From: an uncultured Porphyromonadaceae bacterium
Lineage (GTDB): Bacteria > Bacteroidota > Bacteroidia > Bacteroidales > Muribaculaceae
Assembly (NCBI GenBank): GCA_937892215.1
Contig: CALAVE010000052.1
Coordinates: 1 to 64,000, forward strand
Length of the DNA stretch: 64,000 bases
Reading direction: 5' to 3'
The stretch's first letter is position 1; each line of letters opens with the position of its first letter. The notes under the pieces are model-generated. The model saw only the letters and a program-made list of their open reading frames with translations, had not been told where the DNA came from and did not search any database. Made by a program: the position numbers and the translations under genes. This document shows positions 43,241 through 53,036 of this stretch, piece by piece.

Positions 43241-44467
43241 TTATTTATTTTCCAATATACTTTCGTAGAGGTCCACATACTCGCTGAAGCGGTCCTCCTT
43301 GTTATAGAGCCTCAACGCCCGCTCACGGCATGCCTGGCGCATTTCAGGCCGAGACACCACATCCTTAATCGCGGCCGCCATCACTTGGATGTCGCCCTCA
43401 GGCGCCACACGTCCCGTGTACTCATCCACCTGTTCCTCGCTGCCGCCTGTTCCGGAATATGTCACAACCGGGGTTCCGCAAGCCAGCGATTCCATGTTCA
43501 CCGTGGGGAAAGTGTCGGCGTGAGTGGGATTGGCAAACACATCGGCCGCCCCGTACCACTGAGCCAGTTCCTGCTGGTTACGCGTGCGCCCCACTCCGGT
43601 TATACCGGCCGGTAAGGCCGCTATCTGCTCATCTTTAAGCCCTATGAGAACCATCTTGTACTCAGCAGGCAATGACTCACGCAACAGGGCGAAATCATTA
43701 AGCCCCTTAGACTCGTTCCACACGCTGGAAACACCCAGAACAAGTATTTCGCGGGCACCGACTCCGAGTTTCTCACGCAACGCGTCACGGTCGGCAGGCG
43801 CAGTGAAGACATTCACGTCAACTCCGTTGCAGATACAATGCACCTTGTGCCCCTTTAGGAACGACTCTCGGAGCAATCCCTCCATCCAGTGCGACACAGG
43901 AACCATAGTCACGTTTTGCGGCTTGCAGAACGCTGCCTTCTTGTCGCTGTAGTTCGCAGCACTGCGCGAAAGGAGAGCCGAACCCGGGTACATCCTCTTG
44001 TGAGCACACTTGCGGCAACCGTCGGTCTTCCACCTGTCACACTTGGTGAAGATAAAATGTGAGCAGTGCCCTGTGAACGACCAGCAGTCGTGCAACGTCC
44101 ACACCACAGGCACACCCGCTTCGGCCAGATAGCGGAACAATATCTTGTAGTTCAGGTAATAACCGTGAATGTTGTGCAAGTGCACTATGTCGGGCTTAAT
44201 TTCGCGCAAGCGACGCACAAACGCGCGCGTAGCACGTCGTGACGACAGCCCGTGATTGTCCAGCAGACGCGTTTCCAGCCCGTGCCAGCGCATATCCAGG
44301 TCACTGCCTATCCTTATCAGATGTGACGCACTCCGCGGCGTGCCACGGCCGTATGCCACATAACTCTCCCAGCCGCGCGCTATCGCCCGCAGACCTATCT
44401 CTTCGGCTATCCGGCCAGTGGAACCGCTGTTAGCCACAGTATTTATCTGAACCACCTTCTTCACCAA
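43241..44467 (-). CDS. GT4 glycosyltransferase
   Basis: The 408-residue GT-B protein starts VVQINTVANSGSTGRIAEEIG and contains DIVHLHNIHGYYLNYKILF and TLHDCWSFTGHCSHF followed by a cysteine cluster (CDRWKTDGCRKCAHKR) common in Bacteroidetes capsule transferases. The donor-binding E-x7-E region is in ESLACGTPVVTYSGTGGSEE. The sugar donor is unknown. Its start overlaps the end of the EpsG-like gene by 7 bases. Confidence 0.87.
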   Translation of the reverse strand: MVKKVVQINTVANSGSTGRIAEEIGLRAIARGWESYVAYGRGTPRSASHLIRIGSDLDMRWHGLETRLLDNHGLSSRRATRAFVRRLREIKPDIVHLHNIHGYYLNYKILFRYLAEAGVPVVWTLHDCWSFTGHCSHFIFTKCDRWKTDGCRKCAHKRMYPGSALLSRSAANYSDKKAAFCKPQNVTMVPVSHWMEGLLRESFLKGHKVHCICNGVDVNVFTAPADRDALREKLGVGAREILVLGVSSVWNESKGLNDFALLRESLPAEYKMVLIGLKDEQIAALPAGITGVGRTRNQQELAQWYGAADVFANPTHADTFPTVNMESLACGTPVVTYSGTGGSEEQVDEYTGRVAPEGDIQVMAAAIKDVVSRPEMRQACRERALRLYNKEDRFSEYVDLYESILENK

Positions 44468-45462
44468 GCAAAACTATAAGGAACCACTCCGCCCACATTG
44501 GCACTGAGCAGATATAACAAAACGCTGTAAGAATACACCCATACGCCGCACTTCACAATCATCCGAGTCTCCTTTGTGGTACCCGGATTGAACTCCAGCG
44601 TGGGGAACAATATTATCTGGAACAGCAAGAAATACTTCGCTATTCGGCCTACGTCGGGGAACATAGGGAACACATTCAGGACCATGACGCCCAGCATAAA
44701 CGACTTGAGCCACAACGAGTCCTTGTTTGTCAGGAACAACAGTACTATCACCATGACGTTCAGCAACAAACGGCTCAGTGAAAAAGTCACATCTCGTGTG
44801 TAAGCCACGCCAAAGTAATTGATGTAGCCAAGGTTAAATTTCGAGATGGCCGTGTTCATGAAGTCCATTGTGTTGAAGAATCCCAGCACAAATGTCAGCA
44901 CCAGTGTAGCCGTCACATACTTCTCGTTCACTTTCACCTTGTCCAGTACCGGCAGTAGCAACATCACCAGTGCCGAGGTGTGGAACGTGGCGGCTACCAG
45001 CACCCATGCGTAGAAGAGCCACTGTCGCTTACTGCCCAAGTAGAGTGTACCAAGCAGCACAAACGACATCGCCACGAACTGGCGCATAGTGTTAAGTGAG
45101 GAGCAGTAATTATAGAGCAGAAAATAGAATAAAATTATCAGTGCCGCGCTTTTGCCTTTGTGCCATGCGTAGTAGTACAGCGGTACCAAGGTCAGCAACG
45201 CCGAAACCATAAGATGTACTCTATACGGTGCAAAAAGTGCCACGAACTCTCGCAAGCCATACCAACTGTATTCTATAAACCGGACACCAGTATGATTATT
45301 GAACTGGTTATAGTATATTACACCCGTATCAACCCCCACATTCAGGGCTCGGAAGGCAGCCACCGCAAATAACACTATAAAACTGATGGTCAAGCCCTGT
45401 TTCGACTCGGGCTTCAGCGCAAGCAGGCTCAGTATTATCGCTATTATAATATATATATACAT
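44461..45462 (-). CDS. EpsG-family polysaccharide polymerase
   Basis: The 333-residue integral membrane protein has about 9-10 predicted helices and the EpsG signature NTMRQFVAMSFVLLGTLYL. EpsG proteins act as Wzy-type repeat-unit polymerases. It is one of three polymerase or ligase candidates in this operon (the others at 51737 and 53037), so which one extends the main chain is not decided by sequence. Confidence 0.8.
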   Translation of the reverse strand: MYIYIIIAIILSLLALKPESKQGLTISFIVLFAVAAFRALNVGVDTGVIYYNQFNNHTGVRFIEYSWYGLREFVALFAPYRVHLMVSALLTLVPLYYYAWHKGKSAALIILFYFLLYNYCSSLNTMRQFVAMSFVLLGTLYLGSKRQWLFYAWVLVAATFHTSALVMLLLPVLDKVKVNEKYVTATLVLTFVLGFFNTMDFMNTAISKFNLGYINYFGVAYTRDVTFSLSRLLLNVMVIVLLFLTNKDSLWLKSFMLGVMVLNVFPMFPDVGRIAKYFLLFQIILFPTLEFNPGTTKETRMIVKCGVWVYSYSVLLYLLSANVGGVVPYSFAW

Positions 45463-45501
45463 CTTACTTTAATCCTTTTTCTGTCGCTTGCATAACTCCG
45501 G

Positions 45502-46470
45502 TCAGCGCAATTTTTCCATGAATGCGCTCACTTTCATGTTCAGCAGAAGCCTTATTACAGTTATCACCATAACCTTGGGGTTAGCCACTATGCCCCAGTC
45601 ATCCTTCACGGCCTTCTTATACTCTTGCCAGTAGGTCTGACGGTCGAATTCAGACAACTCACGAAGGCGTATCTTGGCGAAGGAGTTCTTTATTTTCCGT
45701 GGCGGGACTCCTATACGGAAGTGTTCGTTGAACCACAATGCCAGTTCCAGCGAACTGTTTCTGAACACCTTTATGAATTTCAAATCGCGTGAATGGCTCG
45801 CCGAGGATGTTAGCACACGGTAAGCCACCATATTTTCGTCAAACTGATATATACTCCCCTGAAGACTTACGTATATCCACAGCGGATAATCACCCATCTT
45901 CGACTCAAAGGGCATCTGTGACATAAGCGCCAGATAGTCATTGACAATGTCAAGCCTGAAGCACGCCGACGAAGATATAATGGGGTTACAGCCCTGTACC
46001 AGGTCTCGCGAAGCACTCTCGCCAAAGTTTCGTGTCCTGTTCCGCTTAATCTCTTGTCCGGCTCGGTCCACTATAAGGGCGTCGCTACACACGAGGGCAT
46101 AGTCGGGGTGGGCCTCCAGAAAGTCCACTTGTTTTTGCAGTTTTAGGTCATCAGTCCAGAAATCATCGGCGTCGCACCATGCCACATACTTCCCTTCAAG
46201 ACCTGTATAGATGGTTTTCTGGAAAAGTCGGTAGTCTCGGCTATAGAGGTTCTCATCCTTAATATTGGCCTCTATCAGGTCAGGATAACGCTCGGCAAAC
46301 TCTCGCACTATTTCGGTTGTTCCGTCGGTTGAGGCATCATCGTGAATCACGACCTTAAACGCAAAATCGGTCTTCTGGCTGACAATGCTTTCCAGGCACT
46401 GCCTGATGAATGGCGCATGATTATACGTCAAGCATCTTACCGTCAACAAAATCTCGCGTTTCTGCTCCAC
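45502..46470 (-). CDS. GT2 glycosyltransferase
   Basis: The 322-residue GT-A protein has the family 2 N-terminus LLTVRCLTYNHAPFIRQCLESI, the nucleotide-binding VVIHDDASTDGT, and the metal-binding YVAWCDADDFWTDD. It is soluble with no clear membrane segment and is probably attached peripherally. The donor sugar is unknown. Its position next to the EpsG gene and the aminotransferase gene suggests a role in the side-branch or main repeat unit. Confidence 0.88.
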   Translation of the reverse strand: MEQKREILLTVRCLTYNHAPFIRQCLESIVSQKTDFAFKVVIHDDASTDGTTEIVREFAERYPDLIEANIKDENLYSRDYRLFQKTIYTGLEGKYVAWCDADDFWTDDLKLQKQVDFLEAHPDYALVCSDALIVDRAGQEIKRNRTRNFGESASRDLVQGCNPIISSSACFRLDIVNDYLALMSQMPFESKMGDYPLWIYVSLQGSIYQFDENMVAYRVLTSSASHSRDLKFIKVFRNSSLELALWFNEHFRIGVPPRKIKNSFAKIRLRELSEFDRQTYWQEYKKAVKDDWGIVANPKVMVITVIRLLLNMKVSAFMEKLR

Positions 46471-46518
46471 TTTATTATAAGTTTTTAATCATTCGTACTA
46501 TTGCCGAGACATCCCCTC

Positions 46519-47634
46519 TCACCGCACAATGCAATCAAGCACCCTCGCCACATCTTCGTCGCTCAGTCCGTGATGCATCGGCAGGCAAATCACCTTGTTG
46601 GCAATCTCGGTAGCAACAGGCAGGTTCCGCGGGTCAGAACTCTCCAACCCACTATATATTGCGAAAGAACTTATTAGCGGATAGAAGTATCTCCTACTCA
46701 TGACATTGCGCGATTTCATATATTCGTATAGAGCATCGCGGCTCATACCATATTGTTCCTCATCCACCAGTATCGGAAAATAAGAATAGTTGTGACGCAC
46801 CCCCGGCACGTCGCTCCAGCAGGTTATGCCCTTCACACCCCGCAAATGCTCGCGATATTTATTCGCCACCGCCTTACGCTTTTCTATTGCATCGTCCACT
46901 CGACGAAGTGTCAGCAGGCCGTAGGCCGCCCGTATCTCGTCCATCTTGCTGTTGATACCCGGAGCCACAACCTCCACTTCGTTCTTGAACCCAAAGTTCT
47001 TAAGGTAGTCGATTCGGCGCTTGGTCTCGACGTCATGCATAATCATAGCACCGCCCTCCACCGTGTTATAGACCTTTGTGGCATGGAAACTCATCGTGGA
47101 CAGGTCGCCTGCATTTAGAACACTTTCGCCATTGACCTCCACGCCGAATGCGTGAGCAGCATCGTAGATGACCTTAAGTCCATATTTATCGGCAATCTTC
47201 TGGATTTCTTTGGTCTTGCACGGCGTGCCATACATATGCACCGGCATGATAGCGGTGGTTCGCTTGGTTATCGCCGACTCAATCTTAGCAGGGTCGATGT
47301 TTCCCGTATCAGGCTCCACATCCACGAACACCGGCTTAATGCCGTTCCACCACAGTGAATGCGTCGTGGCCACAAAGCTATAAGGGGTGGTAATGACTTC
47401 CCCCGATATATTCAGTGCCTGAAGAGCCGTGATTAGCGGCATAGTACCATTAGTGAACAGGCTCACGTAGGGCACTTTGAGGTATTCGCATAGCGCAGCC
47501 TCCAGTCGCTTATGATACTCACCATTGTTAGTAATCCACTTGCGCGACCAGATGTCGCGCAGCATCTCGCTAAACTCCTCCAAATTAGGGAGCAACGGAG
47601 ATGTGACTGTTATTTTGCTATTATTTTTTTCCAA
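46519..47634 (-). CDS. DegT-family sugar aminotransferase (FdtB/VioA-like)
   Basis: The 371-residue PLP enzyme has the catalytic lysine in MSFHATKVYNTVEGGAM, with LFTNGTMPLITAL and VIYDAAHAFGVEV. It most resembles dTDP-sugar aminotransferases such as FdtB, QdtB or VioA, unlike the PglE-type paralogue at 35951. With the thymidylyltransferase RfbA in the operon, a dTDP-3-amino or 4-amino-6-deoxyhexose is a reasonable product, but no dTDP-glucose dehydratase is present here. The start overlaps the flippase gene by 14 bases. Confidence 0.82.
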   Translation of the reverse strand: MEKNNSKITVTSPLLPNLEEFSEMLRDIWSRKWITNNGEYHKRLEAALCEYLKVPYVSLFTNGTMPLITALQALNISGEVITTPYSFVATTHSLWWNGIKPVFVDVEPDTGNIDPAKIESAITKRTTAIMPVHMYGTPCKTKEIQKIADKYGLKVIYDAAHAFGVEVNGESVLNAGDLSTMSFHATKVYNTVEGGAMIMHDVETKRRIDYLKNFGFKNEVEVVAPGINSKMDEIRAAYGLLTLRRVDDAIEKRKAVANKYREHLRGVKGITCWSDVPGVRHNYSYFPILVDEEQYGMSRDALYEYMKSRNVMSRRYFYPLISSFAIYSGLESSDPRNLPVATEIANKVICLPMHHGLSDEDVARVLDCIVR

Positions 47635-49072
47635 TTGTAACGTACTTTTTAAGTTCTCTTAAATATCTTATTTCTTTGAATCTGAGCACATATGCCACAG
47701 AACAATAGAGCAGGATTCCTGCTATTACTCCAGTTACCAGTTTCATGGCGTTTCCCAGTGGCATCCAGTTCACCACAAAATACACGCAAACTGCCATTGT
47801 AATACTTAGCATAAACGATGGCAGGAGGTCGCGCATCTGCACAAAGAAACCCACTTTTATTAGCTTGCCTGTGTAATATGTGTTAATCACCAAGCCTATT
47901 ATCGAAATTGCTACAGTACCCCAGCACATAGCCAGTATCCCATGGGGCAACGTGATTACAATCATCAGCAGACCCAGCACTCGCTTGATTATCTCCACTC
48001 GCAGATACAAGTCAGAGCGACCCTTTACCTGCAGCATGTTCAGATTCAGCACATGGATGGGATACCACATCAGGTTAAGGCAAAGTATGGGCAGAATCGT
48101 AGCCACAAATATCCACTGCTCCTTGAGCAGAAGCAATATCAGCGGCTTCGACACCGCTCCCAGTCCTGTCATCAGCGGGAACAGTAGGAAGCCGGCGGTG
48201 CACACTATAAGGCGATAAATGCGTCTAAGTTGCTTGTCATCGTCTTGCATCTGGCACAGCACAGGGTACGTTACACGCTGAACCACGCTCGACAACTGAG
48301 CCGACGGAAAGTTGGTGAATTGAAGCGCACGCGTGTAGTAGCCCAAGGTTGTCGCGGTAAATTTCTTGCCTATCAGTATTGAGAACAAATTCGAGTATAT
48401 TGTGGATATTATTCCGGAAATCAGCAGATTGGATCCGAAACTGAACAACCCCTTGAACGAAGCCCATGAAAAGTGCTTCTTGGGGTGCCATTCCGATAAG
48501 CCCCACAGCAGCATGGCGTTAGCAAGCAGACTAAGCATCTGCTGCGCCACTATCGACCAAACGCCGTAACCCACGTATGCCATCGCGATTCCCACTATAC
48601 CTGAGAGCAATGTGGACAGAAACGCCGTTATCGTCAGTAGCCTGAAGTTAATCTTAGCCATCAGCAAAGCCTTCTGAACCATCATGCAAGCATTAAGCAC
48701 GATGTTAAGGCCCAGCAGACGAGTCATCAGCACCAACTGAGGCTCTCCATAGAAATTCGCTATAAGCGGCGCGCAGAAGAAGAGTATCAGGTAAATCAGC
48801 ACGCCCACCGTCATATTATAGGTAAACGCTGTGGTATTATCAGTCTCAGTGCGCTCCTGCTTACGTATCAGTGCCTGCGACATTCCGCCGTCCACCACCA
48901 CTTGCGAAATCACGGTAAATACGGCTATCATTCCCACAAGACCGTAGTCACGAGGCGACAGAATGCGGGCCATTATCACCATCACCACGAACTGAGTCCC
49001 CTGAACCGACAAGCGCTCCAACAGACTCCAGGCAAGCCCCTTAACTGTCTTTTTCTGCAATGATTCCGACAT
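47621..49072 (-). CDS. MOP-family oligosaccharide flippase (first of two)
   Basis: The 483-residue protein from ATG 49072 has about 14 predicted membrane helices and the Wzx-type start SLQKKTVKGLAWSLLERLSVQGTQF. The upstream ATG (49090) adds six residues and is less like relatives. Such proteins move undecaprenyl-linked oligosaccharide across the inner membrane. A second, different flippase lies at 54407-55741. Overlap with the aminotransferase gene indicates translational coupling. Confidence 0.88.
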   Translation of the reverse strand: MSESLQKKTVKGLAWSLLERLSVQGTQFVVMVIMARILSPRDYGLVGMIAVFTVISQVVVDGGMSQALIRKQERTETDNTTAFTYNMTVGVLIYLILFFCAPLIANFYGEPQLVLMTRLLGLNIVLNACMMVQKALLMAKINFRLLTITAFLSTLLSGIVGIAMAYVGYGVWSIVAQQMLSLLANAMLLWGLSEWHPKKHFSWASFKGLFSFGSNLLISGIISTIYSNLFSILIGKKFTATTLGYYTRALQFTNFPSAQLSSVVQRVTYPVLCQMQDDDKQLRRIYRLIVCTAGFLLFPLMTGLGAVSKPLILLLLKEQWIFVATILPILCLNLMWYPIHVLNLNMLQVKGRSDLYLRVEIIKRVLGLLMIVITLPHGILAMCWGTVAISIIGLVINTYYTGKLIKVGFFVQMRDLLPSFMLSITMAVCVYFVVNWMPLGNAMKLVTGVIAGILLYCSVAYVLRFKEIRYLRELKKYVTIGKK

Positions 49073-49120
49073 GATCCTATTTCTTTCCACTCCGTTTGCT
49101 CGTGTTAGTTTTGACCGCCA

Positions 49121-50002
49121 TCACTTAGCATTCTTGGCGTAACGTATCAGATACTTGCCGTAATCATTCTTTTTCATCGGCTCGGCTATTCGCAGCAGGT
49201 CGGCTTTGGTCAGCCAACCATTCTTGTACGCTATGGTTTCAAGGCAAGCCACCATAAGCCCCTGACGCTTCTCCAGCACCTCCACAAACATTGAGGCATC
49301 GGCCAGCGAGTCGTGCGTGCCTGTGTCGAGCCACGCCATGCCGCGACCGAACGGTTTCACCAGCAGCCTTCCCTGACGCAGATATTTCTGATTCACACTC
49401 GTGATTTCCAGTTCTCCGCGCGCCGATGGCTTCACCTCGCTCGCTATCTTCACCACGTCGTTAGGGTAAACATACAGCCCCACCACCGCATAATTCGACT
49501 TAGGTTTCTGCGGTTTTTCCTCAATGGACACACAGTTGCCGTTCTCGTCAAACTCAGCCACGCCATAGCGCTCGGGGTCGTTCACCCAGTAGCCGAACAC
49601 CGTGGCAATGTCGTTATTCTCAACATTTTCAATGGCACCACGGATTATCGTAGTAAGGCCTGAGCCGTAGAATATGTTGTCACCCAGCACAAGGCACACC
49701 GAGTCGTCACCTATGAAATCCTTGCCTATGATGAACGCTTGTGCCAGGCCATCGGGTGACGGCTGCACAGCATATTCCAAGTGCAAGCCATAGTCCGATC
49801 CGTCTCCCATAAGGCGCTTAAATCCATCTATATCGTCGGGGGTGGATATAATCAGAATATCGCGTATCCCGCCCAGCATCAGCACCGATATAGGATAGTA
49901 TATCATCGGTTTGTTATAGATGGGAAGCAACTGTTTACTCACACCCTTGGTGATGGGATACAGACGCGTTCCTGAACCACCAGCCAGCACTATTCCTTTC
50001 AT
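49121..50002 (-). CDS. rfbA: Glucose-1-phosphate thymidylyltransferase
   Basis: The 293-residue enzyme makes dTDP-glucose from glucose-1-phosphate and dTTP. The signature GGSGTRLYPITKGVSKQLLP is at the N-terminus, followed by LVLGDNIFYGSGL and the sugar-binding VEEKPQKP type segment (VSIEEKPQKPKSNYAV). It stands without rfbB, rfbC or rfbD in this window, so dTDP-glucose must be processed by enzymes encoded elsewhere. Confidence 0.94.
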   Translation of the reverse strand: MKGIVLAGGSGTRLYPITKGVSKQLLPIYNKPMIYYPISVLMLGGIRDILIISTPDDIDGFKRLMGDGSDYGLHLEYAVQPSPDGLAQAFIIGKDFIGDDSVCLVLGDNIFYGSGLTTIIRGAIENVENNDIATVFGYWVNDPERYGVAEFDENGNCVSIEEKPQKPKSNYAVVGLYVYPNDVVKIASEVKPSARGELEITSVNQKYLRQGRLLVKPFGRGMAWLDTGTHDSLADASMFVEVLEKRQGLMVACLETIAYKNGWLTKADLLRIAEPMKKNDYGKYLIRYAKNAK

Positions 50003-50018
50003 ACCTATTATATATACG

Positions 50019-50747
50019 TTATCCTTTTATATAATGTTTATTCAGATAATGACCCTTGAGCAAGTTCATGCCGCCCTTCAGAATCATCGTGAAGCGGTCT
50101 TCGGCCTCAAACTGGCACAAGTTGCGGCACACCAGATCGCTATCCAGCTCGTAGTCGCCGGGCACGCTGGTGTACATTTTTTTGTAACCCGCCTTGCGGC
50201 ACGCCGCCACCACTGTGTCGCTATAGTAGCCCTGCGGGAAGCAAATCTCATCCACCTCTCGGCCCAACATCTGCTCCAGCTCACGCTTGGAGTCAACAAG
50301 TTGGTGCTGTAACTCTTCTGCGCCGAACTTCTGCAGATTAGTATGCGACACAGTATGGCACTGGAACACGAACCCCAATTCCTGCAACTCTCGAATCTCA
50401 TCGACCGTCATGTAACCCGGTTTTCCCACCAGCGACGTGGCAAGGAATATCGTGGGCTGCACACCCCACTCGGCAAAGCGAGCACGATTCTCGTACACTC
50501 CACGGAAACCGTCGTCGAACGCTATCAGCACCTCGCCTTCTGCCTTGGTTATGCGCTGCACGGCAGTGAATCCGTTCTTCTTTACTATCGCCATATGAGC
50601 CGCAAACAACTCAAACGGTGTGGACATATCCGTATATGCCTCGCCATGCTCAGGCGTCACATCGTGATAGTAAAGAATCTTGCTCCTTTTGCATTTGCTC
50701 AGCAGACTCCCTATGAAATAAATAACTGACTTTATTAAATGCTTCAT
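50019..50747 (-). CDS. Polysaccharide deacetylase (CE4)
   Basis: The 242-residue protein has a NodB-homology domain with the catalytic/metal motif FDDGFRGVYEN, the metal-binding HTVSHTNL, and CFPQGYYSD. The N-terminus has a hydrophobic stretch (IKSVIYFIGSLLS) that may anchor it to the membrane. It could deacetylate an amino sugar of the polysaccharide or of its lipid-linked intermediate. It lies between the GNAT gene and rfbA with gaps of 6 and 16 bases. Confidence 0.85.
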   Translation of the reverse strand: MKHLIKSVIYFIGSLLSKCKRSKILYYHDVTPEHGEAYTDMSTPFELFAAHMAIVKKNGFTAVQRITKAEGEVLIAFDDGFRGVYENRARFAEWGVQPTIFLATSLVGKPGYMTVDEIRELQELGFVFQCHTVSHTNLQKFGAEELQHQLVDSKRELEQMLGREVDEICFPQGYYSDTVVAACRKAGYKKMYTSVPGDYELDSDLVCRNLCQFEAEDRFTMILKGGMNLLKGHYLNKHYIKG

Positions 50748-50753
50748 GAAGTA

Positions 50754-51725
50754 TTAATATGTATGGTAATCAATAGAATTCAAAGCGAAATCGCAATCAG
50801 GTGACACACCCTCGCCTAATATCTTATATGTGAAGTTACTCCTGTTGGGCACCTTCACGTAGCCACACAGGAATGGATACAATTCACTGCTCTTCGACAC
50901 ACTAACGCCGATGAAATCGGGCGAAACGGCTTTTTTTAGGCCTATTATGAATTTCTTGTAATCGGACTTAGTCACCGACTCGCTCACACGCGACTGAACC
51001 AAAAGAACCTGCGCCTCCTTCAGATTTCCACGCCTGCCCACTCGGGCTATACCGAACAGATCCTCGTCGCTAAGAATGTAATACTCAGCGTTGGGATATG
51101 TAAAGAAACGCCATTTCAGATAGTCGGAGTACCACTCCATTTTCACGCAGTTACTTTCAGATGTCCCTGGGAAATCACCGCCCTTAATCACCACGGTCTT
51201 AAGTTGCTCCAGGTTCGACTCGTTTGCCACGAACGAACGCCTCAGACTCTTGGCGTTAAGCAGTATCTTGCACCAATTTACCGGCCGTATCTTATAGATA
51301 CTCTCACCTGCCCTGTAGGTCCACCCCATATGGCGGAATCCAGTGATACTCTGTGTGTTTGGAAAGTTATACAGCATTTCCACTTGCTGGTGCTTTGCTT
51401 CCTCTTCGGCAAGTTTTATCAGTTTTTTGAACAGGCCATGACCCTGATATGCCTTGTTCACAAACGTATCGTACGACAAGGCACACTTGTATTCCTTGCC
51501 CTTATATGTGAATCGGCCCATTCCCAGAGCAACGCACCCGGCCACGACTTCGCCGTCGAACGCCATCGCCATTATTGATTTTCCGTACGGACTTTTCTCA
51601 AATTTCCAGTGAAACCAATCCGAGTCCTTTTTCTCTTCCCTGTGTGCTTCAGAGCGCACTGTCAGAAACGACTCAATATAATGGTCGTCTTCACCATATT
51701 TCCATAATCTTAATTCTAACTCCAT
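50754..51725 (-). CDS. GNAT-family acyltransferase
   Basis: The 323-residue protein has one clear GNAT domain in the first half, with the acyl-CoA loop VNKAYQGHGLFKKLIKLAEEEA and MAMAFDGEVVAGCVALGMGRF. The second half (YSDYLKWRFFTYPNAEYYIL) resembles the duplicated second domain of GNAT proteins in polysaccharide loci. It probably acylates an amino sugar. The specific acyl group and target are unknown. Confidence 0.75.
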   Translation of the reverse strand: MELELRLWKYGEDDHYIESFLTVRSEAHREEKKDSDWFHWKFEKSPYGKSIMAMAFDGEVVAGCVALGMGRFTYKGKEYKCALSYDTFVNKAYQGHGLFKKLIKLAEEEAKHQQVEMLYNFPNTQSITGFRHMGWTYRAGESIYKIRPVNWCKILLNAKSLRRSFVANESNLEQLKTVVIKGGDFPGTSESNCVKMEWYSDYLKWRFFTYPNAEYYILSDEDLFGIARVGRRGNLKEAQVLLVQSRVSESVTKSDYKKFIIGLKKAVSPDFIGVSVSKSSELYPFLCGYVKVPNRSNFTYKILGEGVSPDCDFALNSIDYHTY

Positions 51726-51736
51726 ATTGTTTTCAG

Positions 51737-52936
51737 TTAAATCTCTTTAGTTTCTTTTAATAATCGGCTTTGCTCTGCTCTCATGTTATTGAGATAAATC
51801 GACAGGATGAACAGAAACACCATAGATGCGCTGAACGAGAACAGGATGGTTCCGGAAATTGCCCAGATGAAGCAGAAGTTTAGCATCACATAATTGCCGT
51901 TGAACTGACGCATTATGAAGAAATAATACAGTAACATAAGAGCCAAGAACACAAATCCATAGCCAAACACTGCAAAACCCCACTCCGAGTCCATCGTGCC
52001 GAACGGGATGTAGTGTGCCACATTGCCCGGATCCATGTTAAAGTGACCGAACAGCACATACAGCCACGAAGTCTCTTCGCTCAGATAATCCATCAGGAAT
52101 CCCACCTTCGACCCGAAACTGTTATCCACGCCCTCTGAGAGCTTCACCGAACGAATCTCGATATTACTATAGACATACAAGAGCACCAGCCCCACAACCG
52201 CCATAATAGCCACATTTCTCACCTTATTGGCCGAGTCGTTGTTCTTATAGTAGTAGAACGCTGTCATCACCAGAAATGCCAGCAGACCAGTACGGCTTCC
52301 GGTGAGAAGCACACCGAAGAACAGCAAAGCCAGCAGCACCTTCTTCCATACCCCTTTACCAAGGTTAGGCCACTCTATAAGCAGTATCGCCAGCAGGAAA
52401 GTGTATGCGCGGGCACACTGGTTTGGGTTATGATACAGACCACCGAAACGAACCATAAAGTTCAAATATTGCTTCGACAAATATGCCGATGTGTAACTGT
52501 AAATCTCTCCGTTATAGGGGTACATAGTGTCGTAGTACATCCAGAACGGCGTCAAGTGGAAAAAGTAGCACAGCTGCGAGAACAGCAGATAAATAATCGC
52601 GATATAGATAGTTGCCGGATATATCTTGTGCGCTTTCAAAAACGGGAAAAACACCAGCATCAGCATTATCATCACGCAGCGTATCACCGACTTGGTCGAC
52701 ATCCCGTACCCATCGGCATTCGTGCTTGCGTTTACCAGAAATGTCACCAGCAGCGACAGCACTATCGATGCCTTAAGCCAGTCAATATGCACATTCCGCC
52801 AATTCGACCACACGCACATGGCCATCACCCCTACGAAGAACACATATTGTATGTTCGATTGTGGCAAGAACAGTAGCACCAGCAGTGTCACGTTCACCAC
52901 AATATCTATGAATTTCTTGCGAGCCTCTGATTTCAT
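51737..52936 (-). CDS. O-antigen ligase/polymerase-like membrane protein
   Basis: The 399-residue protein has about 10-11 predicted helices and the motifs of the Wzy_C/WaaL-like family: GLYHNPNQCARAYTFLLAI and LLTGSRTGLLAFLV, with a large periplasmic loop after residue 240. It could polymerise repeat units or attach them to an acceptor. A 100-base gap separates it from the next upstream gene, the longest inside this half of the operon except near the start. Confidence 0.75.
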   Translation of the reverse strand: MKSEARKKFIDIVVNVTLLVLLFLPQSNIQYVFFVGVMAMCVWSNWRNVHIDWLKASIVLSLLVTFLVNASTNADGYGMSTKSVIRCVMIMLMLVFFPFLKAHKIYPATIYIAIIYLLFSQLCYFFHLTPFWMYYDTMYPYNGEIYSYTSAYLSKQYLNFMVRFGGLYHNPNQCARAYTFLLAILLIEWPNLGKGVWKKVLLALLFFGVLLTGSRTGLLAFLVMTAFYYYKNNDSANKVRNVAIMAVVGLVLLYVYSNIEIRSVKLSEGVDNSFGSKVGFLMDYLSEETSWLYVLFGHFNMDPGNVAHYIPFGTMDSEWGFAVFGYGFVFLALMLLYYFFIMRQFNGNYVMLNFCFIWAISGTILFSFSASMVFLFILSIYLNNMRAEQSRLLKETKEI

Positions 52937-53036
52937 CTTTGCTTACTTTCCTCACCGTCGCTCTCACGCCCTAATGGCATAATTGCACGAAGGATTCGAT
53001 AACAAGCATAGAGAAGCTCGCCCGAAATCATAGTCC

